Assembly: GCA_036245805.1 (NCBI GenBank)
Contig: BTRK01000005.1
Span: forward strand, 34,329,469 to 34,393,468
Length of the DNA stretch: 64,000 nt
Source: Pristionchus mayeri
Taxonomy: Eukaryota > Nematoda > Chromadorea > Rhabditida > Neodiplogasteridae
Direction of reading: 5' to 3'
In this document: positions 46,890 to 58,597 of the stretch, one piece after another
How the letters are laid out: every line of letters starts with the position of its first letter
How positions within the stretch are numbered: the first letter of the stretch is position 1
Translations under genes and position numbers: made by a program
The notes under the pieces: model-generated
Database searches by the model: none
Told to the model about the DNA's origin: nothing
Seen by the model: the letters and a program-made list of their open reading frames with translations, nothing else

Positions 46890-48012
46890 GAGAATGGTGA
46901 AAGAATGTGATCAATGTGCTGTTGCGAGTAAGCAGCCAGTGAAAGTACCTCTTGAACCATGGCCGAAATCGACTGAACCATGGGAAAGAATCCATGTGGA
47001 CTATGCTGGACCAGTCGATGGACAATATTTTCTAGTTGTCGTAGATTCATTCTCGAAGTGGCCTGAGGTGATAATGACCCCCACAATGACAGCAAGTGCT
47101 ACCATAAGAATAATGGATGAAGTGTTCTCGAGAAACGGAATGCCGAGAACTGTGGTATCGGATAATGGTACACAGTTCACTTCCGAGAATTTCAACAAGT
47201 TCCTCAATGAGAGAGGGATCAAGCATCTCTACTCTCCACCGTATCATCCACAATCTAATGGCCAGGCAGAGCGCTTCGTAGACTCGTTCAAGAGAAATCT
47301 GCTCAAGCAGAGAGGCGAGCGATCTATGGGAGAAGCTCTACAGGTGTTCTTATTCACGTATCGGAAGACACCGAATGCTCAGTGTGGAGGAGTAACGCCT
47401 GCCGAGTTGTTCATGGGCAGGAAACTCCGCTCAGAATTGGAATTGTGCTTGCCCAAGGATAGTGGAAAGTGCAAAGAGGACGTGCCAAATCTCGCCAAGG
47501 AACAATTCGATCGGAAGAACGGTGTTCGACCGAAGAGGTTCAGAGTGGGAGATGAGGTACTGTATCGGATGCATGTGGCTCCAAATGGTTTCATATGGAC
47601 TCGTGGAGTGATCACTGCCAAGAAGGGCAGAGTGGTCTATGAAGTGCAGTTAGAACACAGAGTGATTCGATCTCATGCAAATCACCTGAGATTGCGAGTG
47701 TCCTCAACAGACGATGATCTGGAAGTGATGGAGCATGGAAATGTCTTCGAGACTGTGAATCTCGAGATGAAGAATCGGGTCGTCCCGATGGTTGAGACTC
47801 ACGATCATCATGAAGTCGCCAACGAGGAACACATACTCAACGACTACGACCCTGCACCAATGATGAACGATCTCGAGCCCAATGCCGCGCCAGAGGCAGT
47901 CAACATCGAATCCGACCCCGAGGACGCACCGACCAACGTGCCCCGTAGATCGACACGAACACGGAAGGCACCCCTGCAGCTGAATGTTGATCCGACGAAG
48001 AAGAAATACTGA
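46741..48012 (+). pseudogene. Retrotransposon integrase frame (+1 relative to gag-pol)
   Basis: Encodes the N-terminal HHCC zinc-binding region (HSGHPG...CDQC, to about 46918), then the DDE core: Asp at 46999, Asp at 47161 and Glu at 47269, with exactly 35 residues between the last two. A C-terminal region with SH3-like strands follows (RVGDEVLYRM near 47540), then a short acidic tail with a basic end. It overlaps the upstream frame at 46741-46889. The homologous join falls near 46770-46800, so a small insertion or deletion separates it from RT-RNase H. Confidence 0.85.
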
Positions 48013-48111
48013 GCACGAAGCCAGTCCTATTGACCAATTATCAGTACTTGTGGCCCAGTCTCTTCGTCATTTTTCTTGTTGTTTTATCAGATACTCCCAA
48101 GGTCGTATCTT

Positions 48112-48121
48112 AGAAGGGAGG
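48112..48121 (+). other. Polypurine tract
   Basis: AGAAGGGAGG directly abuts the 3' LTR start, as expected for the plus-strand primer. Confidence 0.8.
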
Positions 48122-48457
48122 TGTTGTATATTATCGTAAATAATACAATAAGCAACTAAGTGAGATATCCTATTTAAGTAATAAGCCTGAGCCGCCGATA
48201 TATCGTTGCTCCCCCGTATTCCCTTACTCTATCGTAATATTTGTATGGCAAATATCCCACCACGATTACTCTGCCGATGCACTATGTATTACTGTATCTT
48301 CCCGGCCTTCTACTGAATTTGGGATTCTCGCTGGTTCTCTCCCCTGTCCCCTAATCTCTTTACAGTTTCTTCGTTTCTCTTCTTTATTTCGCTACCGATA
48401 AACTACTACAACAACGCAACGTCCACACGCACAACGAGCACAAGGAAATACACAATA
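48122..48457 (+). repeat. 3' LTR
   Basis: Differs from the 5' LTR at about three sites (AGTGAG against AGTCAG; CTGAGC against CTGACC; AAATACAC against AAATTCAC). Confidence 0.9.
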
Positions 48458-51400
48458 ATGGGTATACGGAAAAAAAATACAATTTTGCGAAATCTGATAT
48501 TTTCACAATTTTCAAAAAAAAATTTCTGCCGCTCGTATTTTGAGGGAAAAAATAACTGAACATTCTCATCTAGCATAGTGAGAAGCCTGTTCGTAGTACT
48601 CTCGAAAAATAGGTCTGAGGTCATGCCTGCCTCAACATGGTACGATTTACAGACCATTGAGTTCAAACCTTACCAAGGTAACAGCTCTCAAGCGATAATG
48701 TTTCCTGCTTCGAAGACCATTCAAACTGGCTTATACATAAGTGCGCTACTATGGTACGCTATAGTGCCACATATTTTGGAGAAACATTTGCACTTTCGCG
48801 TTTTCGAAAAAAAAAAAGATTTTCATTATTGCCTACTACAAGCCAAAATTGCCAAAATATCGATTTCTGGTGCTCATTGAATGGACACATCTCCTTACAA
48901 GGGAGTACTCAACTCACTTAACCCAGCCGAATATTTGTACATAAATAATAGCTTTACAGTTAACCACAAATGTTTGAACTTTCTACCAATTCTGGAAACA
49001 GGAACTTGTCAAATATTCGAATTTCGATGACCAAATTTAATGGTCCGAGTGATGGACCCTACATATTTTTGTAGAAGAATTACATCCTTACGTAAATACA
49101 CTTTTATGCTGACCATGAACGGCGCTTTCCGCTTTACTAAATTTGAGATCCATACATATATTGTGACGAATACGTGGTAATTACAAGCGTTTCTCTTGAC
49201 CTTCCGCGAGGGTCAAGTTTCCAAAGGAAGGTATTTTAAACAGGCGTTTGGTAGAGGATCAGTTTCAAATGTTGTATAATGATATACATATTGAGTACTT
49301 TTCACAAACGCCATAACATTTACCATATCTTAGCTCTCCGTGGATTACTGAGCCGAAACTTAATCAGGTGAACACCCCAATTATGTGTATTTGACTTCGT
49401 CCTTTCGCTTCAATACAAATTTGATTGAGTTGAACTAATCTGCGATGGAAAGATTATACACGCACGCAATGAGCTTACATAACAATATAATAATCAGGCT
49501 GCAACAAAAGATGTGGTATCGCAGAATCGAAATTTTGAAAATCTAACATTACTTTCTTTCCAACCTGATAAATAATGATTGACTGAATGAAAATCAAGTG
49601 AAAAAAACAGGCTTCTTGAACGACCTTGAATGAAATCGATTTATTATAAGAATCAAAACGAATTTAGTGAACTCTTCACCGCCACTTACGATATTTCTAA
49701 TAATAAAAAATCAAGAAGTAAAATTAATAAAGTAAGGTAGTTTAGGTGCCATTTGTATCATTTTTTTATTACGCCTCCCGGAAAAATACATCCAAAAGAT
49801 AAGCTTTCTAAATTTCTGTTTGAGATGATAGGGCCCTTTTGCTTTTGCGCCCTCGCTGTTATGTTCATACAGCTGTGATTGATATTTTCTTTTCTTTATA
49901 TCGAGTTTTTCAGCGTCGTATACCTTGTTAATAAATTATCAGAAAACGAGAGAGTTCACCTCCAGGACAATTCCTCAATTCGATTTCACATCTCCCTTTT
50001 CATTGAGTGATGCGGCTCTAATTGTCGAAGATAAGAATGTTCATGTCAACAAACAGGTTTGGATTGTATATATAGTGAAAAAGTAAGGAATGTATTGTCT
50101 TTAAATTTCAGTATCTATCGAGCGTTTCGACCGTATTCCGTACGTTGTTCGATGAAAATTCATCTGGAAATCATAATGAATTCGTGCTGAATGGAGTGAA
50201 GTATGAGGTAAATTAAAAATTAAAAATTTCTGCTTACATTTATCTCCAATTTTAAGTTGCACAACACCCACGAACGTGATTACCAATATTATTTTAGAAT
50301 ATTATAGAATGGGGTTCAGTAAGTTGAACTGGGATAAGTAATAAAATTGAAAGTCAACATTAGAACGATGGGATAGCCGCAATGAATCAGATTGAGCTGC
50401 CTGATCTTGCGTACTATCTCACTTTTCACACCCTAAACTCGTTTTGCCAAAGGATGCCTGCCCTGCTGTGTGTGAGAATGAGGTATAAGTGTGTGTGAAC
50501 AAAGTAACATTACTTCCAGTTACTCCTAATAATTGAAGAAGAAAAAGACGAAATCTAGCCGAAAATCGAGCAGAACTGGTAAAACAACGGGAGAAACGCG
50601 CGAAATCGGCCGACCACGATTGGCAAAAGTAGACGCCAAACGATTGGCAAAAGTAGACGCTAGGTAACGGAATTTTTAGATCAGGGCCCGCACGTCAAAT
50701 AATTTTTATGGATCTTGGGAAACTTTAAAGTCGTTCAATTCGTTGATTGGTAATTTAAAAAAATTATAGGACTGTGTCGAACTCCTTCGTTGGATCACCC
50801 ATCATCGGTGCACAATTTTGAAGGTAATTTTTATGGCTCTCCATATTTCGTGGCATGGCCTAGGAAATCCACTAGGCATTTATCAAAAGGTGTAGTTATT
50901 ACCTTCATATGAGGTTTTGGTATCTCTTTTTTCTCTGTTCTCAAGTGAAAAGTCTGTTAAATAATGTTATTTTTTGTTGTTTCACTTCAAATCATAATTT
51001 CGAAATGCTCTAATAGATTATTACCTATTTCAGAAGATGTACTATATCGTATGATTGTATTGGCCAAGAGATTCAACGTGCTTGTAAGAATTTTTGAAAA
51101 TATTTTTGTATTATTGTTTACCTTGCATTGACCATAATTTTTAGTTCGTCATTGACCAAATCGCAAGATATCTCAGAAGCACTGAAGAGAATTTCACTGT
51201 GTTGAAGATTATTCTCCATTTTGGATACGCATCTCATCTTCAAGTTATTTTTTTTAAATTTCACAGCTGCCGAATTTAGTGACGAATATTCTGCATTAGC
51301 ATAACTAATTTATAACATTTGTGATTTTTCAGTTTAATGATTATCTAGAAGACGATTTCGAATGGGTTGGTAACTGGAAGTCGATCTACAACCAAATAGA

Positions 51401-51747
51401 GGTGATATTATGGAGCATTTGTAAGAGTCATTTTGAGGTCTAACTATCAGAAAAAACAACGCAATTATTTCGATGGAGGAGTGCATTATCTATTTCTGCC
51501 TGGTTTAATCCGTATTCCCTGCACCATATGAGTTTTATGCGTACTTTGAAAGAAATGCATAGTCGAAGATTTAGGTCGAAAAACTACATAATCACAAAAA
51601 CTCATTTTCAATTATGCAATAGTCCCTTCTCTTCCACTTGCATTACATCATCATAAATTGACTTTATGGCAATGTAAAGCATTAACTCAATATTTTCAGA
51701 ACTCTGTCGCCTACGAAGAAATGGAGGATGACAAGGCGAGAGGCTGA

Positions 51748-52126
51748 TCAAGAAACGTTGAAGTTCAAAATGCACTCTTATTCACTTCATAATTTAGGAT
51801 AATCTGGCTGAATTGCTTGTTGTCCTAATTATGCTGTCGCTTTCCGTTTTAAGCTCATTTTAGTTTGAGTGGTTATGAGTATATTGTTTTCTTTATTTGT
51901 GTTCTTAATGTGTTTTATCTCGATAAAGCAAGTAACTGTTGTCGTAATATTTCACGAGATGCGGTTACTTATCCCGCAACGGAATTTCCGATATTTGATA
52001 TTAATTTGGTTAAATATTAGCAGTTGCGAAGAGTCTTTGAAAAGGTTATTCTATTAAGCGTGTTTGCCAAAAATTTTCATTCTGTGCACCACTTGTTAAA
52101 TGACTATTAATGACTGTGATTACAGA
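51748..52126. other. Spacer between MATH-BTB copies A and B
   Basis: A 379-bp AT-rich spacer. I see no AATAAA close to copy A's stop. A GATTACAG acceptor ends at 52125, 1 nt before the copy B ATG, suggesting trans-splicing of B. Confidence 0.5.
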
Positions 52127-55100
52127 ATGTCTCCACCCAGAAAGAAGGCGAAGGAGGACAAATTGGTGGGACCGCAAACCGGTTTGTTTTTTCGTCTTCG
52201 AAGAGTGAAAACAAATAGTGTACATGAAATTAGTTATTTGTTACAGGCAATGCGGCATACATCATTCGTTTCAAGGCGTATCTAAATAAGATCACTGCTT
52301 GTGGCGTTTTCTCTAATGAAATTGAAGTTCGTGGATTGCGATGGTGAGTGATTACTCTATTAAAATATAAATTATAATTAATTCCAAACTTTTTTCTTCA
52401 ATTAATTTATATTAAAGCTCTATACTTTATAAATCAGTTTGTTCTTCAGGAAACTGTATTTGAAGAAGAAAAAGTCACATTTGGGAGTTTACCTCGTTCA
52501 CCGTACTTACCAGTCCACTCCCTGGAGTGTCGATATCTCTGCGCAGTTTAAATTGTTGTGCAAAAATGAAGAACAACATCGAGAAATCGAGGTTTTTAAA
52601 CAAAATATTTTATATTTCTTGAATGAGGATAAACAAAATGTCGTCTATTAATGTATTACAAAATATTCTTTTTTTAAGCTCAATGAGACATTTCGCAACG
52701 TGAATGCTAGATGTGGATTTGCTGAGTTCATTCCATGGAAAGAGCTTATCGATAAGAATAAGGTCAATATTTTTCTCCTAGATTTTCTGAAAGAGAAATG
52801 CCTTTCAGGGATTCAGATATAAAAATACAATCAATATTGAAGCTCAATTCACTCTTTCGAACATCATTGGAATCAGGTTTCGCGTACTTTATTTAATAAA
52901 ATTCCCTGTTTCTTGTCTTTACATCGCAAATAACTTGAAGTGATCCAAACAATTTTCTATATTTTCTTCATTCAGTTTTATATTGTAGTCCTGTTATCGA
53001 CTGCACAAATCCTGATGAGCAACTTCACGATGTCGCATTTGTGATCGACGGAGAGAAACTGTACGCGAGCAAGAAGGTATATGTTTATTGCGAAGTTTTG
53101 TTGATCTTCTAAATTGTAGGTGCTTGCTATTCATTCGCCCGTTTTCAAAGCGATGTTGTTTGGCAATTTTGCTGAGAGGGAGAAGAAGGAAATTGTGCTG
53201 AACGATGTTGATCGAGAGGTGAAAGCACTTTCTAAGCGAAAAAAATCATTTTCTTGAAATAAAAGGCCGAGCTGGCGCAGTGGTTGTGTGCCAGAGTTGC
53301 GATCGAAAGGTCACGAGTTCGATCCCCGCCCGCGTCCTCAGATCCACCCACACCAAGGGGGTTAAGAAATGTTGGTAGTGATTGAAAATCGCGAAAGTAA
53401 AATCCCCCACCACGTGCACACAACACGGGCGGTTAGCCTTACGCATAGGTCGCTGATAACCTCAGGACAGACTGAACGCTGAATTGGCGCGGGGGCAGCA
53501 AAGCACGCCTGTCGTGAGAGCAGAATTCTACTTTCTTTTTTCTTTCTTTTATTAGGTTGTTCGGAAAGTTTCTTCCTTTTATTTTTGTCATGCCAATTCT
53601 TGTGGTATTCGACTTCAATAATTTTGTCTATGGTATATGTAAGGGCCTTGGCGATGGAATACTACAGTATGTTCAAATCGCATCTCGGTCTCATAGCAGG
53701 CTAGAAAAAATATCAAAAGTTAGCGAGAAAGACGAGCGATATCAATATGTCACCATTTCGATGGTCAAATTTCGGCATAAATATTCTGAAAGAAGCCTCC
53801 TCATGAATACGTAATTGGATTCCCACCTAACTAGGGATAGCAAGTGGCCATGTAAAGTACTTCACAAATAACAATGGCTTTGTTCTCTAAGTTGATCGGG
53901 GGAAGCACAATATGTTCAAAATTCTGCTCGAAAAAACAAATCGAAGTGCGGTTTATCTAATCGACGCTTCGTTAGATTAGGTAATACGCGCTAGATTTAA
54001 AACTTTACGTTTACTAATAACCCTATTTGACGTACTTCACAATAGTGGGTCATTTGTATGCCTATCTATATTCTGCAAAGAAATGTGCGCCGTTAAAAAT
54101 CTCGGAGAAAAGTCGAAAGGGCTAACTTCGGACCTCCTTTGCTCAAGATCTATTGATCGAAACGGCATGCACTACTGGTTATTATAGAGAGTATCCATGC
54201 CCACATCAACTACAAAAAAGCATAAGATGATTGGTCAAGGTTAAATAAAGGATAAGTGAATAATGTACATACATGAAAAAAGAAAGAAACTTTCCGAACA
54301 ACCTAATATATATTTAATTCCTCCATTCAGAGTTTTCTTCTGATTCTGAAATTGTTATATGATCCGACATACAATATCAAAGGTTTGACAAATAATCTTC
54401 TTTATAATTGATATTTTTTGCAGACGATATTATTCTTCTGAAATCGCTTCTTGCGCTCGCAGATCGATATGATATCAAGGTTGTTGTGTTTAAATTGGTG
54501 TAATATTAGGATAATTGATCGACTATGGTATTCGTTCTTTATCCATACAAGCCTGACCAGTTCAAAGAGAGCCCAAAACTTTCAACGGAGTGAATATTAC
54601 GTTTCAACGTGAATATTACGTTATGTGGGTCACTTTGCAGGTTGTTTTCGATCGCGTGGAGGAAGTTCTCGTCGACTTGAAGTCATTTTCACCTATCCAG
54701 AAAGTTCTCTTCGCTGATAATCACGATTCCTGCCGATTCGTCAAATTGCCTGTCGGTTGACAATGTTTCTGATTTGTGTTTGTTTCGTAGTCTGCCCTGC
54801 CAATTTGCCAGGTCAAATTCGAATCATTATAATTTAAATGTATGTTTACTTTTTTTGTTTTAAAAAGAAAACTATCAATTCAGATGAAAGCTTTGCAAGG
54901 GATCCTAGATGATCTAATTGACGCGAAGAGTAAGAAGAGATACGAAAGAAAGTTGTTGGCGAGTTTATCGCTTGTTTAACACGGACTGGCTAAACTGATT
55001 TAGGCATCAGAGGAGTTTATACAGCTTTCCGATGCTGCTAAGGCGGAGTGCGATGAAGTGTTTGAGAGGCATTATAAGGACTTGGAGTGTCCGGAATACA

Positions 55101-58100
55101 AGTAAGCAACTTAAAACATCTAAATTTTAACACTGATTACATTTTAAAACATACATGTAGGCTTCCATTTTCGAAATATATGTCTGCTGTATATCGTCAT
55201 TTTCCAAAAAAGATGTCATTGCACTTAATTCCTTACCGATAACATGCCTTTAATTTTTTTTATTCAGCCGACAAGAAGGTGGTCGCACAGAGCTGAAAGA
55301 GGGAGTTAATCTAATCGAAGGATGTGAGAAACAGAGTGAGTGCGGCTGAAATTATGTGATATAATGAGACAGTTGCAATTTTATCTTTTCAATTTTCGAA
55401 AATTACCTGCAAATCATAGCATAAATATTTCCCTATAGATCTGGTGGCATCTGGTTGCTTCCAGTCACAATTTGATATGTATGGTGAGGACACTGAGGGA
55501 ATTCTCGGCAGATTATGTTCTGCGACAGGAGAAAACTATATCGGAGGATTGATGTGGTCGGCTCTTAGATTCTTGTAATCACGAAAATTCGGCTAGAAAT
55601 GATCAGCCATCTATCGTTTTGTTCTTTTTTAAGGTTGGTTTTAATGAAAAAATTCAGGTCACTCGATGCTAAATGTGATGTTCTCCCCCATGCCGACGGG
55701 AAAAATCGTCTTCTCGTCTCTTTAATGCTCGTCGTTAATGAGGATCGACCGACTAAATTCGATTGGAAGGCAGAGGGTATCATGGAGGTATTAAAACTGT
55801 TATCTATTGGGATTCATATGCCGGAAATTCAGATTAGCGCATACTTTCTGGATACTGGTTTTGTTATGATGGATCAATCTGACCCGTGCTATTCTACGAA
55901 GTCTGTCAATGAGAAGGGGAAGAAGATAAATCCTTGTTCAACCCATCCCTTTCCTATTAGAAAACAGGCAGGCCTATTTCATACATATCATCAAAAATTG
56001 TACATTTAGTAACGCATTTTCAATTCCGCGTACTAATTTCCCTCTTATTATAGTTCACTTTCGCTCTCGACAACAATAACCGCAAAGGCGTGACGGAATA
56101 CATTTGTGTGGTGAAGGAAAAGTTGAGTGGCGAGACGAGGGGGAATGAGAATGGTTGGAATTACCCGAGAATTTGTGTGAAGACGCGAATTCACTTGACA
56201 AAGGCCACTGGAATGAGGTGAGTTATATTTTTGTCTATTACAACGAAGAGAACCAAGTAAAAGGTAATTGTAAATTCAATTTTTTTTTGAGAAATTCAAA
56301 TGTCAAGTTATCCGTTTCCCTCCATCTAGTCGATACATATTGACTATTTTCATATCGTACCCTTAAAGATTATCACTAAGCGAAATGTTGACTTTCAGGA
56401 CTATCCCTCAGTTCGTTTTCACATCTCCTTTTTCACTGAGTGATGCGACTCTAATTGTGGAAGAGAAGAAGATTTATGCCAATAAACAGGTTTGGTGTTC
56501 AATGGTTGAAAAGATATATACTTTTCACGGCGCGTTGATATTTCAGTACCTATCTAGCGTTTCGACTAAACTTCGTTCGATGTTCGATGAGAATGTTTCT
56601 GGAAATCATAATGAAATCATTCTGAATGGAGTGAAGTATGAGGTAAATTGTTTAGAAAAATATTTTGGGCTCATGTCGATTGTGATGATTTTTTATGATT
56701 AAAATCAGGATTTCATCGAATTCCTTCGTTGGATTTATCCATCCGCAGTGAAGAATTTTGAAGGTATATTTTCCACTCCTTTTCCACTCCTTTTTTGTGG
56801 TTCTTTTGCTTTTGCCCAACTTTGTAATAGACGCACTTAGAGTGAATGTTTACTATCAGGAAATTATTGCTAGTTTGTTCATTATCATTTATGAAAACGA
56901 TAATCCCAATGTACTCTATTAAAGTAAAATATATTACAGAAGATGCACTTTCTCGTGTGGTTGTATTGGCAAAGAGATTCAATGTGCTGGTGAGATTTTT
57001 AATTTTCTTCTCTCTGTTGATCATACCTCGCCAATGATTTTTCAGTTCGTCGTTGATCAAATCGCTCGGTATCTCAGAGGCACTGAAAAGGATTTCTTTC
57101 TCCTGAAGTTCATTCTCCATTTCGGATACGCATCTCATCTTCAGGTTCGAATTTTAGCATACACTCGATAATTCGAATTAATTCATGAATATTACTGGAA
57201 ATGGCCTCCGGGAAATTTAAGGGCATTTAGGTTTGGACCAACATTTTGTTAAAAATTACCACTCACGGGGTACCTTGAGGCTTGAGTATGAGGGGAATTT
57301 AAACCACTTCTACAATAATGGATTACGTTGCCTGCTCGCATATGATGAATATGTTGAACTAGCCTACTCGCATTTATCTTCGGAATCCTGAGCTAATGCC
57401 ATTATAGAGATAAAAAATGTTCGGTTATGTAAATTCAAAATATATGACACATTTTTCAGTTTGGCAATTGTCTCGAAGATGAGATGATTTGGGTTACCAA
57501 CTTGAAGCCGATCTACAAACAAGTAGAGGTATTGCACTTCGTTGTTTTGAGTCATTTTGAAATCTTTAGGCGAAAATTGTAAAGAAAAGGTTAGCATAAT
57601 TATTTGTGAATCAATAAAATCTGTCCTCTATGGAACGAATTATACTATAGCATAGTGTTCCGCAAGTGAGGCAATTGAAGAGACGATAAAACAAAGGATC
57701 CATTGTGATCTCCATTTGTTATTGGATACGAGAGAAGTCTCTCTCATTGTAATAATATTTTGTTTGCGTCTCCATTATTGCATTCAAATTTTGAGAGTCG
57801 TCTCTCCCCATTCCGTTCCCCTTCTCTCGCTACGAGCGGTTCCTAGTTTGCGAAAAGAAATTTCAATTGTGACTATTTTTATTCACGAACAATGGAAAAA
57901 TGACGTCTCTCGAATTGTCTCCCTCTCATTTCTGACCGAGAGACGTCTCCGCGAGAGAGAGGAATGAGGGGAGACAATAATTCAATTACAGTCTCGAAAA
58001 ATAATTGTTTCACGTGCGGAACCCTACAATAGCAAGTGGTGTATTATCGCTCTTCCATGGTATAATTCATGCTGCCTCATACATTCGAGTATTTATGAGG

Positions 58101-58306
58101 AACCGGGTAGTCGCTGACATTTCTCACACTCAATCAAATTACAGTACATATCCACTGCAATCCTTTAATATTAGTGCACATAATGACGTCATAATACGTC
58201 GGAAGTAGGCAAATTATTAAAATATTTTCAGGATAATGCTGCCTATGAAGAAATGGAGGATGACAAGGCGAGAGAAATGTTTGAATGGATGGTCAAGAAA
58301 TATTGA
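52127..58306 (+). CDS. Copy B: doubled MATH-BTB-MATH-BTB protein (24 exons, 724 aa)
   Basis: Exons: 52127-52181, 52247-52343, 52450-52591, 52679-52762, 52809-52876, 52989-53076, 53120-53218, 54331-54382, 54424-54479, 54641-54751, 54884-54958, 55004-55101, 55268-55335, 55439-55556, 55658-55787, 55833-55967, 56054-56217, 56399-56489, 56547-56642, 56709-56763, 56940-56989, 57046-57144, 57460-57528, 58232-58306. All phases agree and the total is divisible by three. Residues 1-9 MSPPRKKAK are basic (possible NLS). About 22-150 is a MATH domain (HLGVYLVHRTYQSTPWSVD), about 155-250 BTB/POZ (DVAFVIDGEKLYASKK, LAIHSPVFKAMLFGNFAE), then a short tail. About 365-547 is a second, diverged MATH and about 550-645 a second BTB (LIVEEKKIYANKQYLSSVS). 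The family usually has one MATH and one BTB and acts as a CUL3 ubiquitin-ligase adaptor. Exons 11 and 16 end at GC donors. Confidence 0.8.
53266..53551. mobile_element. tRNA-like SINE in intron 7 of copy B
   Basis: The head GGCCGAGCTGGCGCAGTGG contains an A-box-like block and ACGAGTTCGATCCCC a B-box-like block about 30 nt on. An unrelated body and a pyrimidine-rich tail (CTTTCTTTTTTC) follow, running into the mariner-like element. Acceptor and T stems pair poorly, so it is not a functional tRNA. Confidence 0.6.
53552..54306. mobile_element. Mariner-like element 3, internally deleted (755 bp)
   Basis: The ends TTAGGTTGTTCGGAAAGTTT and their exact complement are flanked by TA at 53550-53551 and 54307-54308. 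It is too short for a full element and has no transposase frame. A distinct ITR sequence separates it from elements 1 and 2. It lies in intron 7 of copy B. Confidence 0.85.
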
Positions 58307-58597
58307 AGAATCTTTTCCAGTACTCAGTTCTGAATTTCATAGTTATTTAACTTAATTATTCTGTATCTTTCTGATCAAATCTTTTTTTGGATATCAGTGA
58401 AGTTTCTTTGGCTTCATTCCTGTTCACAATGTTGTCTTTAATCTCAATAAAGAAGGAATACAATTTGATGTCGTGTGTCTTAAGATGCGGTTGTCGGAAT
58501 TTCCGCTATATTTCATTATGTGGAAACAGCACGAGTTATTGGTGTTTTCGTAGCACACTTGCATGCCTTCAGCACCTTAATAGACTCCATTTTCAGT
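58307..58597. other. Spacer between copies B and C with poly(A) signal
   Basis: AATAAA at 58446-58451 lies 140 nt past the copy B stop and 147 nt before the copy C ATG. An acceptor (CATTTTCAG) ends at 58596, 1 nt before that ATG. The order signal-then-acceptor at this spacing is again operon-like. Confidence 0.6.

Larger units (their letters stand above)
43120..48457 (+). mobile_element. Ty3/gypsy-type LTR retrotransposon (5338 bp)
   Basis: Two 336-bp LTRs (43120-43455 and 48122-48457) enclose gag, protease, reverse transcriptase, RNase H and integrase in that order; the RT-RNase H-integrase order places it in the Ty3/gypsy group. The 5-bp target duplication is ATGGG (43115-43119 and 48458-48462). 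The LTRs differ at only about three positions, indicating a recent insertion, yet the coding region has two in-frame TAG codons and a frame change. It is in the same orientation as the host gene, copy A. No envelope-like frame follows integrase. Confidence 0.95.
42964..49568 (+). mobile_element. Mariner-like element 2, interrupted by an LTR retrotransposon
   Basis: The ends TTAGGCTGGAAAGAAAGTGA and its near-complement (CATTACTTTCTTTCCAACCTGA) are each flanked by TA (42962-42963, 49569-49570). Removing the LTR element plus one 5-bp duplication leaves about 1262 bp, matching the 1266 bp of element 1 at 22676. The flanking halves align to element 1 (for example CTCGTATTTTGAGGG and ATAATG..TTCCTGCTTCGA blocks). 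No intact transposase. Confidence 0.85.
33417..51747 (+). pseudogene. Copy A: MATH-BTB-MATH-BTB gene, transposon-laden and probably inactivated
   Basis: Exons mirror copy B one for one: 33417-33471, 33551-33650, 35213-35354, 35441-35524 (or to 35554), 36844-36911, 37094-37181, 37225-37323, 37368-37419, 37463-37518, 37756-37866, 37976-38051, 38097 to about 38157 and about 38434-38463 (split), 40936-41003, 41111-41243, 41561-41690, 41796-41930, 42048-42211, 49966-50056, 50112-50207, 50770-50823, 51034-51083, 51145-51243, 51333-51401, 51700-51747. The order is MATH, BTB, tail, MATH, BTB, tail, starting MSPLRKKAK. Such proteins are usually CUL3 substrate adaptors. Lesions relative to B: the exon 4 donor position reads AT instead of GT where a palindrome begins; exon 11 is 1 nt longer; a tRNA-derived element splits exon 12; exon 20 is 1 nt shorter (54 against 55), shifting frame; the last exon lacks about 14 nt and ends at TGA 51745-51747. 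The 7.75-kb intron 17 carries the nested mariner/LTR insertion. It could still be transcribed. Confidence 0.65.

Noticed and set aside
53266..53345. Functional tRNA gene
   Set aside because: Same reason; the tail and body indicate a SINE.
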